NCBI RefSeq assembly: GCF_013178945.1
Contig: NZ_JABFDM010000010.1
Coordinates: 124,001-188,000, forward strand
Source of the DNA: Bradyrhizobium aeschynomenes
GTDB lineage: Bacteria > Pseudomonadota > Alphaproteobacteria > Rhizobiales > Xanthobacteraceae
Length of the DNA: 64,000 nt
Direction of reading: 5' to 3'
Shown here: positions 1-8,469 of the stretch, one piece after another
Layout: the number at the start of each line of letters is the position of its first letter
Numbering within the stretch: the first letter of the stretch is position 1
Translations under genes and position numbers: made by a program
The notes under the pieces: model-generated
The model's database searches: none
What the model was told of the DNA's origin: nothing
The model's input: the letters and a program-made list of their open reading frames with translations, nothing else

Positions 1-204
1 CAGATCGACGCCTGCAACGCGATCTTCACGCCGCCGGCGGCCGAGGTCGCCGACGCCCGCAAGATCATCGCGGCGTTCGAGTTGCCCGAGAATGCCTCGC
101 GCGGCGCGATCCAGATCGACGGCCGCATGGTCGAGCGGCTGCATGCCGAGATGGCCCGGCGGACGATCGCGATTGCGGACGCCATCGCGGCGGCGGGGAA
201 GTGA
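1..204 (+). CDS. CitE/HpcH-family CoA-ester lyase, C-terminal fragment
   Basis: This is the 3' end (67 residues) of a gene that begins before the window. The segment with FTPPAAEVADARKIIAAFE followed by IDGRMVERLHAEMARR matches the C-terminal part of the HpcH/HpaI aldolase / citrate lyase beta family, which includes L-malyl-CoA and beta-methylmalyl-CoA lyases. In this family the barrel is followed by a helical extension with a conserved DGxMVExxH segment that covers the active site of a neighbouring subunit. The catalytic barrel is outside the window, so the substrate cannot be set; malyl-CoA-type or citramalyl-CoA-type activity is inference. It converges on the cytochrome c gene, whose stop is 8 bp away. 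Confidence 0.75.
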   Translation, partial: QIDACNAIFTPPAAEVADARKIIAAFELPENASRGAIQIDGRMVERLHAEMARRTIAIADAIAAAGK

Positions 205-212
205 AGTGATCG

Positions 213-584
213 TCAGCTGCGCTTGAGGCTGAGGATGTAGTTGACGAGGTCGCCGCGCTGCTCGACCGTCAGAATGACGTTGGGCATCGTCGGGTGGCTG
301 CTCTGCAGGAAGACCTTGAGCGCCAGCTCGGTGGTCGAGGGCATGTTGGCGACGGCGACGAAATCCGGCGCCGTGGTGGTCTGGCTGCGCGCGCCGTTCG
401 CGTCGATGGCGTGGCAGGGGCTGCACCAGGCCTCGGCCAGCCTGCGACCCGCCTGCACGCTGTCCGCGGCCGGCGTGGCGCCGTTGGCATAGTGCAGCCG
501 GATCAGCAGCATCGCGGCGAGCGCGAGCAGCAGCGCGGCGCCGATGTGGAGCCAAGTGTTGCGGTGCAGATTCGGCAGGCTCAT
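213..584 (-). CDS. membrane-anchored c-type cytochrome
   Basis: A 123-residue protein with an uncleaved signal anchor at about residues 12-30 (hydrophobic Leu/Ala run after WLHIG), then a small periplasmic class I cytochrome c domain. The heme-binding motif CSPCH is at residues 54-58 and the likely axial methionine is Met100 in SSHPTMPN. The C-terminal helix LVNYILSLK is typical of the fold. An in-frame start 20 codons upstream would overlap the preceding gene; the ATG at 584 is preferred because it begins the SLPNLHRNTWLHIG anchor and leaves 37 bp after the upstream stop. It is probably cotranscribed with the DUF6455 gene at 622. Its redox partner is unknown. Heme attachment would need the Ccm system encoded at 20635-23901. 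Confidence 0.88.
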   Translation of the reverse strand: MSLPNLHRNTWLHIGAALLLALAAMLLIRLHYANGATPAADSVQAGRRLAEAWCSPCHAIDANGARSQTTTAPDFVAVANMPSTTELALKVFLQSSHPTMPNVILTVEQRGDLVNYILSLKRS

Positions 585-621
585 CGCGTCGCTCCGCTGA
601 CGTAGGATGGGGAGGAGGCGA

Positions 622-1038
622 TCAGTGCTTGACCGCGCCGGCACCCAGGCGGTCGATGGTCGGCGCGTTGAGGCAGTACTCCTCGTAATGCGCGCCGCTG
701 GTGCCCGCCGAGAGATCGCGGTGGCAGCGCGGCTTGTCCTTGCACATGGCGCAGACCCGCTCCATGTCGCGCAACACCAGCGGCTCGGCGCGCCCCAGCG
801 CGGCCTCGTCGATGCCGAGCGCCTTGAGCATCAAGGGCAGCTCATCGGCCGCGTGCTCGCCGTGACGGACCAGCTCGTCGAGATCCGAAGGCGTGACCTG
901 CAGGTCCATTGCGATGCGTTCGAAATCGTCACGGTCGAGCTGCCGCAGCTCCGTCAGCTCGCGCCGGTGCCGCAGCCATTGCGCGAACGTATCGATCAGG
1001 AATTGAACGCGGGGATAGGGCTTGGCTTGGGCAGGCAT
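622..1038 (-). CDS. DUF6455 family small cysteine-containing protein
   Basis: A 138-residue cytoplasmic protein without signal peptide or membrane segment. The N-terminal half is helical and charged (FAQWLRHRRELTELRQLDRD), resembling the short DUF1127-like helix found in many rhizobial proteins. The C-terminal third has the spaced cysteines CAMCKDKPRC and, further on, an EEYCLNA segment, the DUF6455 signature. Four cysteines suggest a metal or Fe-S site, but this is inference; no function is established that I can name. An alternative start at 1068 adds ten basic residues; I chose 1038 (MPAQAKPYPR). It sits directly upstream of the cytochrome c gene in the same orientation, so a joint role in electron transfer is possible but unproven. 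Confidence 0.75.
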   Translation of the reverse strand: MPAQAKPYPRVQFLIDTFAQWLRHRRELTELRQLDRDDFERIAMDLQVTPSDLDELVRHGEHAADELPLMLKALGIDEAALGRAEPLVLRDMERVCAMCKDKPRCHRDLSAGTSGAHYEEYCLNAPTIDRLGAGAVKH

Positions 1039-1137
1039 GGCTCGTCTCCGATGATTGACGCCAATCAATCACCGGGTGACGGTGCGGACGTTGCGTTAGA
1101 TCAAGCAGCGCAACAGCCCTGCCGCGGGCGCGGACCT

Positions 1138-1935
1138 TCAGGCACCGAACCGTTCCGTCGCCCAGGCATAAAGACTGCCCGGAACGGGCGCCTCGCCGCC
1201 GCGGCCCTTGGGCGAGATGTGCAGGCCGATGATGCCGGGATCGCCGATCAAACCGGAGAAATCCGACGGGTCGAAGAACGCCTTGGGCTCAGCATGCACG
1301 GCATAGAAGCTGCGCTTCGGCAGCGCATGGCGCAGCGAGCCGTGACGGCGGGCCAGCGCCGTCAGCGCGGCCGGGCCGAAGATGGCGACGCGGATGTCGG
1401 ACAGGCGGTCGGAGTGGCCGCGCAGACGGCGGAGCGCGAAGGTGATCCGGTGTCGGAGCGAAAGCCAGTTCGGCGTCAGCGCCTGCTGCGCCATCAGCGC
1501 GGTGAATTCGCCGACGATCGGGTCATCCGGCGGCAAATACAGCACGGAATTGCCGAGCTGCCGCGGTCGCTCCCAGGCGAAATAGGGCCGTGCGGGATCG
1601 ATCTCGACCGGCCGCAGCAGCAGAACGTCGGCGTCGAGCCACAGGCCGGCGCGCTGCGCCATCAACCGCATGCGGAAGAAGTCGCTGAACTGCAAGGTGG
1701 TCCAGTCGCGCCAGCTGCCATCCGGCTGCGGCGGCCTGAGGCGTTCGGAGAACGCATAAGGCAGGATCGCTTCGGCCTCGGCATTGCCGACACCGTCGGG
1801 CAATCCGGGCAGCGGATCGAAGCTGTAGACGGTGACCTTGTGGCCGGCCGCGAGTTGCGAACGCAGGCAGGTCTGCCGCAGCCGGTCGAGCGGTCCGCGC
1901 CAGAACGTCACGACCTCGGGCAAGACGCGCGTCAA
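1138..1935 (-). CDS. DXD-motif glycosyltransferase (Gly_transf_sug-like)
   Basis: A 265-residue cytoplasmic protein. The segment LWLDADVLLLRP at about residues 98-109 has the DXD metal/nucleotide-sugar signature (Asp101, Asp103), preceded by the family-typical FSDFFRMRLMAQRAG helix. This places it in the group of capsular-polysaccharide and mannosyltransferase OCH1-like enzymes that transfer sugar from a nucleotide donor. The N-terminus (VVTFWRGPLDRLRQTCLRS) resembles the start of this fold. There is no membrane helix. The acceptor and sugar are not predictable, and no polysaccharide cluster surrounds it: it lies alone between DUF6455 and leuD. Confidence 0.72.
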   Translation of the reverse strand: MTRVLPEVVTFWRGPLDRLRQTCLRSQLAAGHKVTVYSFDPLPGLPDGVGNAEAEAILPYAFSERLRPPQPDGSWRDWTTLQFSDFFRMRLMAQRAGLWLDADVLLLRPVEIDPARPYFAWERPRQLGNSVLYLPPDDPIVGEFTALMAQQALTPNWLSLRHRITFALRRLRGHSDRLSDIRVAIFGPAALTALARRHGSLRHALPKRSFYAVHAEPKAFFDPSDFSGLIGDPGIIGLHISPKGRGGEAPVPGSLYAWATERFGA

Positions 1936-2018
1936 TGGCAGACCTGTGCTGGGGGGACTCGAAACAAGGCCCCGGACGCCTGGTCCGGGGCCCGCGAACT
2001 CTGGCGTTGAGCGCGGGA

Positions 2019-2621
2019 TCAGGCCCAGGCGCGCTCGGCGAGCTTGGCCTCGTAGCTGTCGATCGAGGCCTTCTTCTCCAGCGTCAGGCCGATGTCGTCG
2101 AGCCCGTTGAGCAGGCAGTGCTTGCGGAACGGGTCGATCTCGAACTTGACCGTACCGCCGTCGGGACCGCGGATTTCCTGGGCGGCGAGGTCGACCGTCA
2201 AGGTCGCGTTAGCGCCGCGCTCGGCGTCGTCGAACAGCTTGTCGAGATCGGCTTGGGACACGCGGATCGGCAGAATGCCGTTCTTGAAGCAGTTATTGTA
2301 GAAAATGTCGCCGAACGAGGTCGAGATCACGCAGCGGATGCCGAAATCGAGCAGCGCCCAGGGGGCGTGCTCGCGGCTCGAGCCGCAGCCGAAATTGTCG
2401 CCGGCGACCAGGATCTTGGAATTGCGGTAGGCCGGCTGGTTGAGCACGAAATCCGGATTCTCGCTGCCGTCGTCCTTGTAGCGCTGCTCCGAGAACAGGC
2501 CCTTGCCGAGGCCGGTCCGCTTGATGGTCTTCAGGTACTGCTTGGGGATGATCATGTCGGTGTCGACATTGATGATCTTCAGCGGCGCGGCGACGCCTTC
2601 CAGCGTGGTGAACTTGTCCAT
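2019..2621 (-). CDS. leuD: 3-isopropylmalate dehydratase small subunit LeuD
   Basis: A 200-residue protein matching LeuD, the swivel-domain subunit that pairs with LeuC to isomerise 2-isopropylmalate to 3-isopropylmalate in leucine synthesis. Diagnostic segments are INVDTDMIIPKQYLKTI near the N-terminus and GDNFGCGSSREHAPWAL in the middle, the latter forming part of the substrate-binding loop. Length is normal for the family. The ATG at 2621 gives the canonical MDKFTTLEGVAAPL start; an upstream ATG at 2645 adds eight unlikely residues. Its partner leuC is 3.5 kb away on the same strand (6119-7525), separated by the secreted-protein patch, so the two are not one simple operon. Confidence 0.97.
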   Translation of the reverse strand: MDKFTTLEGVAAPLKIINVDTDMIIPKQYLKTIKRTGLGKGLFSEQRYKDDGSENPDFVLNQPAYRNSKILVAGDNFGCGSSREHAPWALLDFGIRCVISTSFGDIFYNNCFKNGILPIRVSQADLDKLFDDAERGANATLTVDLAAQEIRGPDGGTVKFEIDPFRKHCLLNGLDDIGLTLEKKASIDSYEAKLAERAWA

Positions 2622-2715
2622 CGGGGAGCACCTTCGAGAATTCAAGCAGGCCGCTGTTTAGCCCGATTGGCCGGGCGGATAAAGTCAAAATCCCCGGGAC
2701 GCCCAGCCCGGCAGC

Positions 2716-3114
2716 TCAGTCGGCGGCCGCCTCGATTGCTTCCATGTCGTCGTCGGACATTCCGAAATGGTGGCCGATCTCGTGAATCAGCACGTGGCGG
2801 ACGATGTGGCCGAGGCTCTCGTCGTGTTCGGCCCAGTAGTCCAGGATCGGCCGGCGGTAGAGCCAGATCATGTTGGGCAGGCGCGGCAGGTCGTCATTGC
2901 TGCGGAACGGCAGCCCGGTGCCCTGGAACAGGCCGAGCAGGTCGAACTCGCTCTCGGCCTCCATCTCGTCGAGCACCTCCTCGGTGGGGAAGTCGTCGAT
3001 CCGGATGATGACGCCGTCGCACATCCTGCGGAAATGCGCGGGCAGGCGCTCGAACACCTCATGCGCCATGGCTTCCATGTCGGCGAGCGAGGGGGCTTTC
3101 AGATCTGTCCACAT
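2716..3114 (-). CDS. zincin-like metallopeptidase family protein (PF06262 type)
   Basis: A 132-residue protein whose C-terminus contains the zinc-protease motif HEIGHHFGMSDDDME (HExxH with a downstream acidic residue). The rest (IRIDDFPTEEVLDEM, then LPNMIWLYRRPILDYW) fits the small zincin_1 family often annotated as a metallopeptidase of unknown substrate. The catalytic Glu and both His ligands are present, so activity is plausible; the biological substrate is unknown. There is no signal peptide, so it should be cytoplasmic. It lies 95 bp upstream of leuD on the same strand and diverges from the small secreted protein gene at 3239. Confidence 0.8.
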   Translation of the reverse strand: MWTDLKAPSLADMEAMAHEVFERLPAHFRRMCDGVIIRIDDFPTEEVLDEMEAESEFDLLGLFQGTGLPFRSNDDLPRLPNMIWLYRRPILDYWAEHDESLGHIVRHVLIHEIGHHFGMSDDDMEAIEAAAD

Positions 3115-3238
3115 TGCCGCCTTCTAGCCCGGCTTTGATCATCTTGCACCTTGGTTCTATGACATGTGTGGCGGCAGCCGTTGACGCGAGGGGTGAAAAC
3201 GGCGCACCGTCGCGGCGCGATTTGGGTTTGGGGGACGT

Positions 3239-3568
3239 ATGAGACAGATGTCGATGATGCTGGCCGGAACGGCGCTGGCCGCGGCGGTCGTGATCTCGAT
3301 TTCGACCGGAGCGCAAGCCGGGCAGGTAGCCGGCACGCAGTTCCAGGCGGTTCGGAGCGATCAGGTGACGGATCTCTCTGCGCAGCGACGTTCGCGCCGC
3401 ATCCCCATCTATCCGCGCGACGAGGGGCATTGGCAGCCCGACGTGCTGCCGCGGTACAATCCGGGGCCGAACGCGGTGCGGGTTTGTGACGCGACCTATG
3501 TGCAGGAGCGCCGGCCCAGCGGCACGGTGATCGTCCCGCACATGAGCTGCGTCTGGCGGCGTGGGTGA
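3239..3568 (+). CDS. small secreted hypothetical protein
   Basis: A 109-residue protein with a clear signal peptide (MRQMSMMLAGTALAAAVV..., predicted cleavage after GAQA near residue 27). The mature part is basic and contains two cysteines (VRVCDATYVQ and HMSCVWRRG) about 22 residues apart that could form one disulfide in the periplasm. It has the pattern IPIYPRDEGHWQPDVLPRYNPGPNAVR, rich in Pro and aromatic residues. I do not recognise a named family. It opens the patch of small exported proteins at 3239-5623. Confidence 0.7.
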   Translation: MRQMSMMLAGTALAAAVVISISTGAQAGQVAGTQFQAVRSDQVTDLSAQRRSRRIPIYPRDEGHWQPDVLPRYNPGPNAVRVCDATYVQERRPSGTVIVPHMSCVWRRG

Positions 3569-3704
3569 GAGCCGTCGCTTGGTGCATCGGCTCGCACAAG
3601 TGGCCTCGCCAGTTCCAGCGTGACGATGCCGACACGGTGCCGATATGTCGCGAGGTGCGGCGGAACCGCGCGCGGCGTTTCGGCATTCTGCTCCGGCGCA
3701 GGTC

Positions 3705-3726
3705 TTCATGTCCCATTCACGTCGCT
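3705..3726 (+). promoter_or_regulatory. 11-bp direct repeat upstream of the first His-rich gene
   Basis: Two 11-bp units, TTCATGTCCCA and TTCACGTCGCT, stand head to tail with helical-turn spacing, ending 94 bp before the ATG at 3821. The same arrangement occurs at 4758-4779 upstream of the other His/Gly-rich gene. Direct repeats at 10-11 bp spacing are typical of OmpR/PhoB-type response-regulator sites; which regulator would bind is unknown. Confidence 0.4.
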
Positions 3727-3820
3727 CGTTCGAGACTGATCTGCGTCGTGCCGCGGCGACCGTCATGAGTAGGCGGAGCTCGGTGCCCGACGTGATGTCA
3801 GGCGATCGAAGGAGAAGTTC

Positions 3821-4093
3821 ATGACTGTGATGAAGCTGTTGGGCATCGCGGCGGTTGGCGCCGTGCTGGCGTTCGCCGCGCCCGCGCACCGCGCAGAGGC
3901 GCTGTCGCTGATCAATCCGGGCGCCGCGACGGCAGTGCAGCAGGGCACGGCGCAGGAGACGACCCAGGCACACTGGCATGGCCGGCGCCATTGGCATCCC
4001 CGACGCCATTACTATCCCCGCTATCACTACTATCCGCGCCACCATTGGCGTGGCCACCACTACGGTCGCCGCCACCACCACCGCCGCTGGTGA
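3821..4093 (+). CDS. small secreted His/Arg/Tyr-rich protein
   Basis: A 90-residue protein with a Sec signal peptide (MTVMKLLGIAAVGAVLAFAAP, cleavage likely around residues 24-27). After a short linker (LSLINPGAATAVQQG) the last 40 residues are almost only His, Arg, Tyr, Trp and Pro in repeats of the type RRHYYPRYHYYPRHH. Such a tail could bind Ni, Zn or Cu or act as a cationic surface layer; this is inference from composition. A ribosome-binding site GAAGGAGAAG lies just before the ATG. It shares the post-signal segment style and the upstream direct repeat with the gene at 4883. A GC-rich hairpin at 4134-4155 follows. Confidence 0.75.
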   Translation: MTVMKLLGIAAVGAVLAFAAPAHRAEALSLINPGAATAVQQGTAQETTQAHWHGRRHWHPRRHYYPRYHYYPRHHWRGHHYGRRHHHRRW

Positions 4094-4133
4094 ACTGCGG
4101 TTCCCCGCGGGATCGATGGAATGATCGAAATCA

Positions 4134-4155
4134 GCAGGCCCGCGATGCGGGCCTG
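4134..4155 (+). terminator. GC-rich hairpin after the His-rich gene
   Basis: The arms CAGGCCCGC and GCGGGCCTG flank a GAT loop 41 bp after the stop at 4093, with an outer CAG/CTG pairing nearby. There is no T-run, so this may be a processing or pause hairpin rather than a true intrinsic terminator. Confidence 0.4.
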
Positions 4156-4196
4156 TCTGCTGACAGGGGGCAGGCAAGAGGGTGCCAGGGGGTGCC

Positions 4197-4556
4197 ATGA
4201 CAGCGTCAGTCAGCAACGCGTCGATCGGGACACGGTCGTCGACCAAGAACGTGTCGACCAAAAAGGTCCCGATCAACAAGGCTTCGGTCAACAAGGCTTG
4301 GTTCAGGATCGGCATGGTCAACGCGGCGATATTGCTCGCAAGCTCAGCGGCGACGTCTCCCGTCGCAGCGGCCAGCGACGGACGGGCATCGGTCCGCCGG
4401 ACGATCGCTGCGCATGTCCTCGCGGAACGGCAATTCGGTGCGCGGAGATCTGCCAAGGCAGCAACGGTCACGCCTCGATATCACGGCCGCCCGACGGACT
4501 ACGCACCGGCCTATCGGCCGGGGGCGTTCATTCTGGTCACTCCATTCTTCGACTAG
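4197..4556 (+). CDS. hypothetical protein, possibly exported
   Basis: A 119-residue protein of no recognised family. The first 30 residues are rich in Ser, Asn, Lys and Val with near-repeats (KKVPINK, KASVNKA), followed by a hydrophobic stretch ending in SPVAAA that could be a signal-peptide core with an unusually long N-region. The C-terminus TPRYHGRPTDYAPAYRPGA is Tyr/Pro-rich, like neighbouring exported proteins, and ends in FILVTPFFD. The ATG at 4197 follows AGGGGG by four bases; a GTG at 4182 is also in frame, and an internal ATG within the hydrophobic stretch could give a short leader. Coding status is moderately supported only. Confidence 0.5.
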   Translation: MTASVSNASIGTRSSTKNVSTKKVPINKASVNKAWFRIGMVNAAILLASSAATSPVAAASDGRASVRRTIAAHVLAERQFGARRSAKAATVTPRYHGRPTDYAPAYRPGAFILVTPFFD

Positions 4557-4882
4557 AAGCACAAGCTGCGACACACATGTCGTTCGCGGCGCGGCAAGGT
4601 CGCGTGACGGAACGCTTCCGAAAGGCGTCGAAGCGAGCCTGATCAGCCAACGTCGCCGGCGCGATCGATCATCCTCGTCGGCGTGATCACGTCGACGCTC
4701 ATCCGTCATCTCCTTTGCCGCGACGCCACGCCGCAGATGCGCGCGCTGCGTGCATCATTCATGCCGCATTCACGTCGCTATCTCTACGTTCATGTCGGGG
4801 GTGCGCCAATCCACCGATCGGACGACCAGCATCGGCGCTGCATGGGTCCATCGTTGCACACAGCATTCAGGGAGAAGGGACC
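4557..4882 (+). other. intergenic region before the Gly/His-rich gene
   Basis: This 326-bp stretch has no supported gene. It holds the direct-repeat motif at 4758-4779, a further TTCATGTCGGG half-site at 4789-4799, and a GGGAGAAGGGA ribosome-binding site just before 4883. I see no intrinsic terminator for the gene ending at 4556. Confidence 0.5.
4758..4779 (+). promoter_or_regulatory. 11-bp direct repeat upstream of the Gly/His-rich gene
   Basis: The units TTCATGCCGCA and TTCACGTCGCT stand head to tail, ending 103 bp before the ATG at 4883. A third copy, TTCATGTCGGG, follows at 4789-4799, about two helical turns from the second unit. This closely matches the site at 3705-3726, including position relative to the start codon. 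Confidence 0.45.
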
Positions 4883-5623
4883 ATGATGAGGATGAAGGAC
4901 CAGCGCGCTGGTCTTGCTCGTCGCCTCAGTCTTGCGGCGGCAGCGTTGTTTGTCTTGGCGGGTGCGTCCGGTCGTCCCGCGTCAGCCATGTCTCCAATAG
5001 CGCCAGGCGCCGGACCTGCGACACAGGCGCCGTCTGACGCTCTGACCGTTCAGGTGCGTGGCCCCGGCCCCGGTGGTCATGGCGGCGGTGGCGGACATCA
5101 TGGCGGTGGCGGCTTCCATGGAGGTGGCGGCTTCCATGGTGGCGGCTTCCATGGTGGCGGCGGTGGCGGCTTCCGCGCAGGCCCGGCCTTTCACGGCGGC
5201 GGCGGTGGACCGGCCTTCCACGGTGGCGGCGCCATGTTCAGAGGCGGCGGCGCTCCGGCGTTCCATGGCGGAGGTGGTCACGCGTTCGGAGGCGGTCCAC
5301 GTCCCGTGTTCCACGGCGGCGGCCCGGCGTTTCACGGCGGAGGCCCGCGACCGGTGTTCCACGGCGGCGGCTATCATCATCGCCCGCATTACGGCTATCG
5401 GCCGTACTTCCATCACCACCGCCGGCACTTCTACGGCTATCGCAGCTATTACACTCCGACCTACACGACGGCCTATTACTATCCCTATCGCCGCTGCCGT
5501 ATCGTCTACACCTATTACGGCCCGCGCCGCATCTGCCACCACAGGCACTGGAACCGTCATCACTGGCGCCCGCATCACCGGTGGCATCATCGTCACCACC
5601 GGCATCACTGGCGCTACTACTGA
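4883..5623 (+). CDS. secreted Gly/His/Tyr-rich repeat protein
   Basis: A 246-residue protein. A basic N-region (MMRMKDQRAGLARRL) precedes a hydrophobic signal core and a cleavage site near GRPASA. The mature protein starts with a Pro/Ala linker (SPIAPGAGPATQAP, reminiscent of the linker in the 3821 product), then about 20 repeats built on GGGFHGGG / PAFHGGG / PVFHGGG, then a Tyr/Arg/His-rich region (HYGYRPYFHHHRR) and a terminal HHRWHHRHHRHHW tail. Two cysteines flank TYYGPRRI and may pair. Metal binding, adhesion or coating of the envelope are possible roles from composition only. The ATG at 4883 is chosen because GGAGAAGGGA lies immediately upstream. A strong terminator follows at 5651. Confidence 0.8.
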   Translation: MMRMKDQRAGLARRLSLAAAALFVLAGASGRPASAMSPIAPGAGPATQAPSDALTVQVRGPGPGGHGGGGGHHGGGGFHGGGGFHGGGFHGGGGGGFRAGPAFHGGGGGPAFHGGGAMFRGGGAPAFHGGGGHAFGGGPRPVFHGGGPAFHGGGPRPVFHGGGYHHRPHYGYRPYFHHHRRHFYGYRSYYTPTYTTAYYYPYRRCRIVYTYYGPRRICHHRHWNRHHWRPHHRWHHRHHRHHWRYY

Positions 5624-5650
5624 CGAACCGAGCGCCTGACGGAGACATCG

Positions 5651-5680
5651 AAGGACGCCCACCGGCGTCCTTCTCTCGTT
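5651..5680 (+). terminator. intrinsic terminator of the Gly/His-rich gene
   Basis: The arms AAGGACGCC and GGCGTCCTT pair around a short CACC loop and are followed by a pyrimidine-rich tail (CTCTCGTTT), 28 bp after the stop at 5623. Confidence 0.75.
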
Positions 5681-5704
5681 TGGGCAACGGCTTCTACGTT
5701 GCGG

Positions 5705-5920
5705 TTAGAGCCAGTCCTTGAGCTGCCAGTTCTTCACCGACAATTTCCACGGCACCAACGTTTCCAGGCGCCATCTGGCGAAGCGGCCCGGAGGCCAGTT
5801 CGACAGCCGTCGCTCGTCCTTTGGTGCTTCGGGCTTGGCGATGATCTTGGCGGGCGGAGTCTTGCGGCGCTGGCGCGTTGCGTCGCGGATGAGGTCGACG
5901 TATTCCGGCTTATTGGCCAT
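5705..5920 (-). CDS. small basic hypothetical protein (71 aa)
   Basis: A 71-residue, strongly basic, Trp-rich protein with no signal peptide: MANKPEYVDLIRDATRQR then RRLSNWPPGRFARWRLETL and a KNWQLKDWL end. I do not recognise the family. The start is supported by a GAGGGAG Shine-Dalgarno sequence six bases before the ATG; longer in-frame extensions upstream lack such a site. It converges on the Gly/His-rich gene and lies downstream of leuC on the same strand, 198 bp after the leuC stop. Confidence 0.6.
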   Translation of the reverse strand: MANKPEYVDLIRDATRQRRKTPPAKIIAKPEAPKDERRLSNWPPGRFARWRLETLVPWKLSVKNWQLKDWL

Positions 5921-6118
5921 GTCAGGCTCCCTCGGCACGTCCCTGCAGACGCGGTGCGTCCGACGGTAGGATTGTGCGTGAGGACATTTAAGAAGCCCTT
6001 GCGGAGCCATTTCGACGTTGAGTCAAAATGAAAAACGCGGCGGCTTCTTTCGAAACCGTCGCGCTTGTTCGGAGATTGGTTGGTGCAGGATGGCTGCATC
6101 CACCAACGAGGGGACGGA

Positions 6119-7525
<1,407 letters not shown>

Positions 7526-7564
7526 GAGCGAATGCTCCAGGGAATGAAGGTTTGAAACACGGCG

Positions 7565-7748
7565 CGTGACCGGCACGCGCGAACAATCAGGACGAAGGCG
7601 CTGCGGCTTACAGCGCGCGCCTAAGCTCGGAGGTCGCTGACGTCGCGAACCGTCCGAAGAACCGCCCGGGCAGCCGGCTATGATCGTCGATGACGACGCG
7701 GCGGCAGGCCATGCTGGTGCGATCTAGAACCATTTCAGGGAGATATAT
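7565..7748 (-). promoter_or_regulatory. leuC leader region with possible leader peptide and hairpin
   Basis: On the minus strand a CTATATAT box (7741-7748, like the rhizobial -10 consensus CTATAT) lies directly upstream of an ATG at 7733 that opens a 41-codon reading frame ending at 7608, followed by a 7-bp perfect hairpin (GCGCGTG/CACGCGC, about 7565-7583) and then leuC. This is the layout of an attenuation leader, but the peptide is not Leu-rich, there is no clear -35 box and the T-run is weak. The remaining spacer holds a palindromic repeat and the rplS terminator. Confidence 0.25.
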
Positions 7749-7810
7749 AGCACGCAGGCGTGGGAGTGCGAGATGCGTTTGTCGCGGTGAGGCGTGCGCG
7801 AATCTCACCG

Positions 7811-7915
7811 CCGTCATTCCGGGGCGATGCGCAGCATCGAACCCGGAATCTCGAGCTGATCGTCCCATCTCGAGATTCCGGGTTCAGCCCCTTTGGGGCT
7901 GCCCCGGAATGACGG
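7811..7915. repeat. palindromic intergenic repeat, family A
   Basis: An imperfect inverted repeat of about 105 bp. It starts with CGTCATTCCGGGGC and ends with GCCCCGGAATGACGG, and has inner arms around AACCCGGAATCTCGA and its complement. Related copies are at 10533, 20406, 47391 and 60088. It sits between rplS and the leuC leader. Confidence 0.85.
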
Positions 7916-7926
7916 TGGGGCGAAAC

Positions 7927-7955
7927 AAAAAAGCGCGGGCCCGGCCCGCGCTTTT
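7927..7955 (-). terminator. intrinsic terminator of the ffh-rplS operon
   Basis: On the minus strand GCGCGGGCC and GGCCCGCGC arms are flanked by AAAA and TTTTTT, 24 bp after the rplS stop: a textbook intrinsic terminator. Confidence 0.85.
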
Positions 7956-7978
7956 CGTCAATCCCAGTGCTGCAACGA

Positions 7979-8362
7979 TTACTCGTTGACCGCGGTCTGC
8001 TGGCGGTCCTGCTTCTCGACGATGCGGGCCGACTTGCCGCGCAGCTGGCGCAGGTAATACAGCTTGGCGCGACGCACCTTGCCGCGGCGCACGACCTTGA
8101 TCGAGTCGATCATCGGGGACAGGATCGGGAACACGCGCTCCACGCCTTCGCCGTAGGAGATCTTGCGGACGGTGAAGCTCTCGTTGATGCCGCCGCCGGA
8201 ACGGCCGATGCAGACGCCTTCATAGGCCTGCACGCGGGTGCGCTCGCCTTCGACCACCTTCACGTTGACGATCACGGTGTCGCCCGGGCCGAACTCCGGA
8301 ATGGTCTTGTTGGCGGACAGCTTGTCGAACTGCTCTTTTTCGAGCTGCTGAATCAGGTTCAC
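7979..8362 (-). CDS. rplS: 50S ribosomal protein L19
   Basis: A 127-residue L19. Recognisable segments are FGPGDTVIVNVKVVEGERTR, YEGVCIGRSGGGINESFTVR, GVERVFPILSP and RRGKVRRAKLYYLRQLRGK. L19 sits at the interface of the 30S and 50S subunits. The start is a GTG at 8362 (first residues MNLIQQLEKEQFDKL), preceded by GGAGAT; longer frames upstream run through the trmD spacer and are not plausible. It is the last gene of ffh-rpsP-rimM-trmD-rplS and is followed by an intrinsic terminator. Confidence 0.98.
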   Translation of the reverse strand: MNLIQQLEKEQFDKLSANKTIPEFGPGDTVIVNVKVVEGERTRVQAYEGVCIGRSGGGINESFTVRKISYGEGVERVFPILSPMIDSIKVVRRGKVRRAKLYYLRQLRGKSARIVEKQDRQQTAVNE

Positions 8363-8469
8363 GGGTAAATCTCCATCGGCGGCGCGCCCAGCCGGGTCAC
8401 GCGGGCTGCGCTTGTTCCTGCCGTCACTTGCGGAATTGGGCGCTCCTATAAGGCAAAGCGCGAGGCTTG

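Noticed and set aside
5058..5687. Repeats in the Gly/His-rich gene as a CRISPR-like or tandem-repeat locus; alternative long frames there
   Set aside because: The repeats are codon-level GGGFHGGG units of variable length in one signal-peptide-bearing gene; the other frames are low-complexity shadows.
7608..7868. An 86-codon minus-strand frame upstream of leuC
   Set aside because: Its 5' part lies within the family A repeat and has no ribosome-binding site; only the last 41 codons are kept as a speculative leader peptide.
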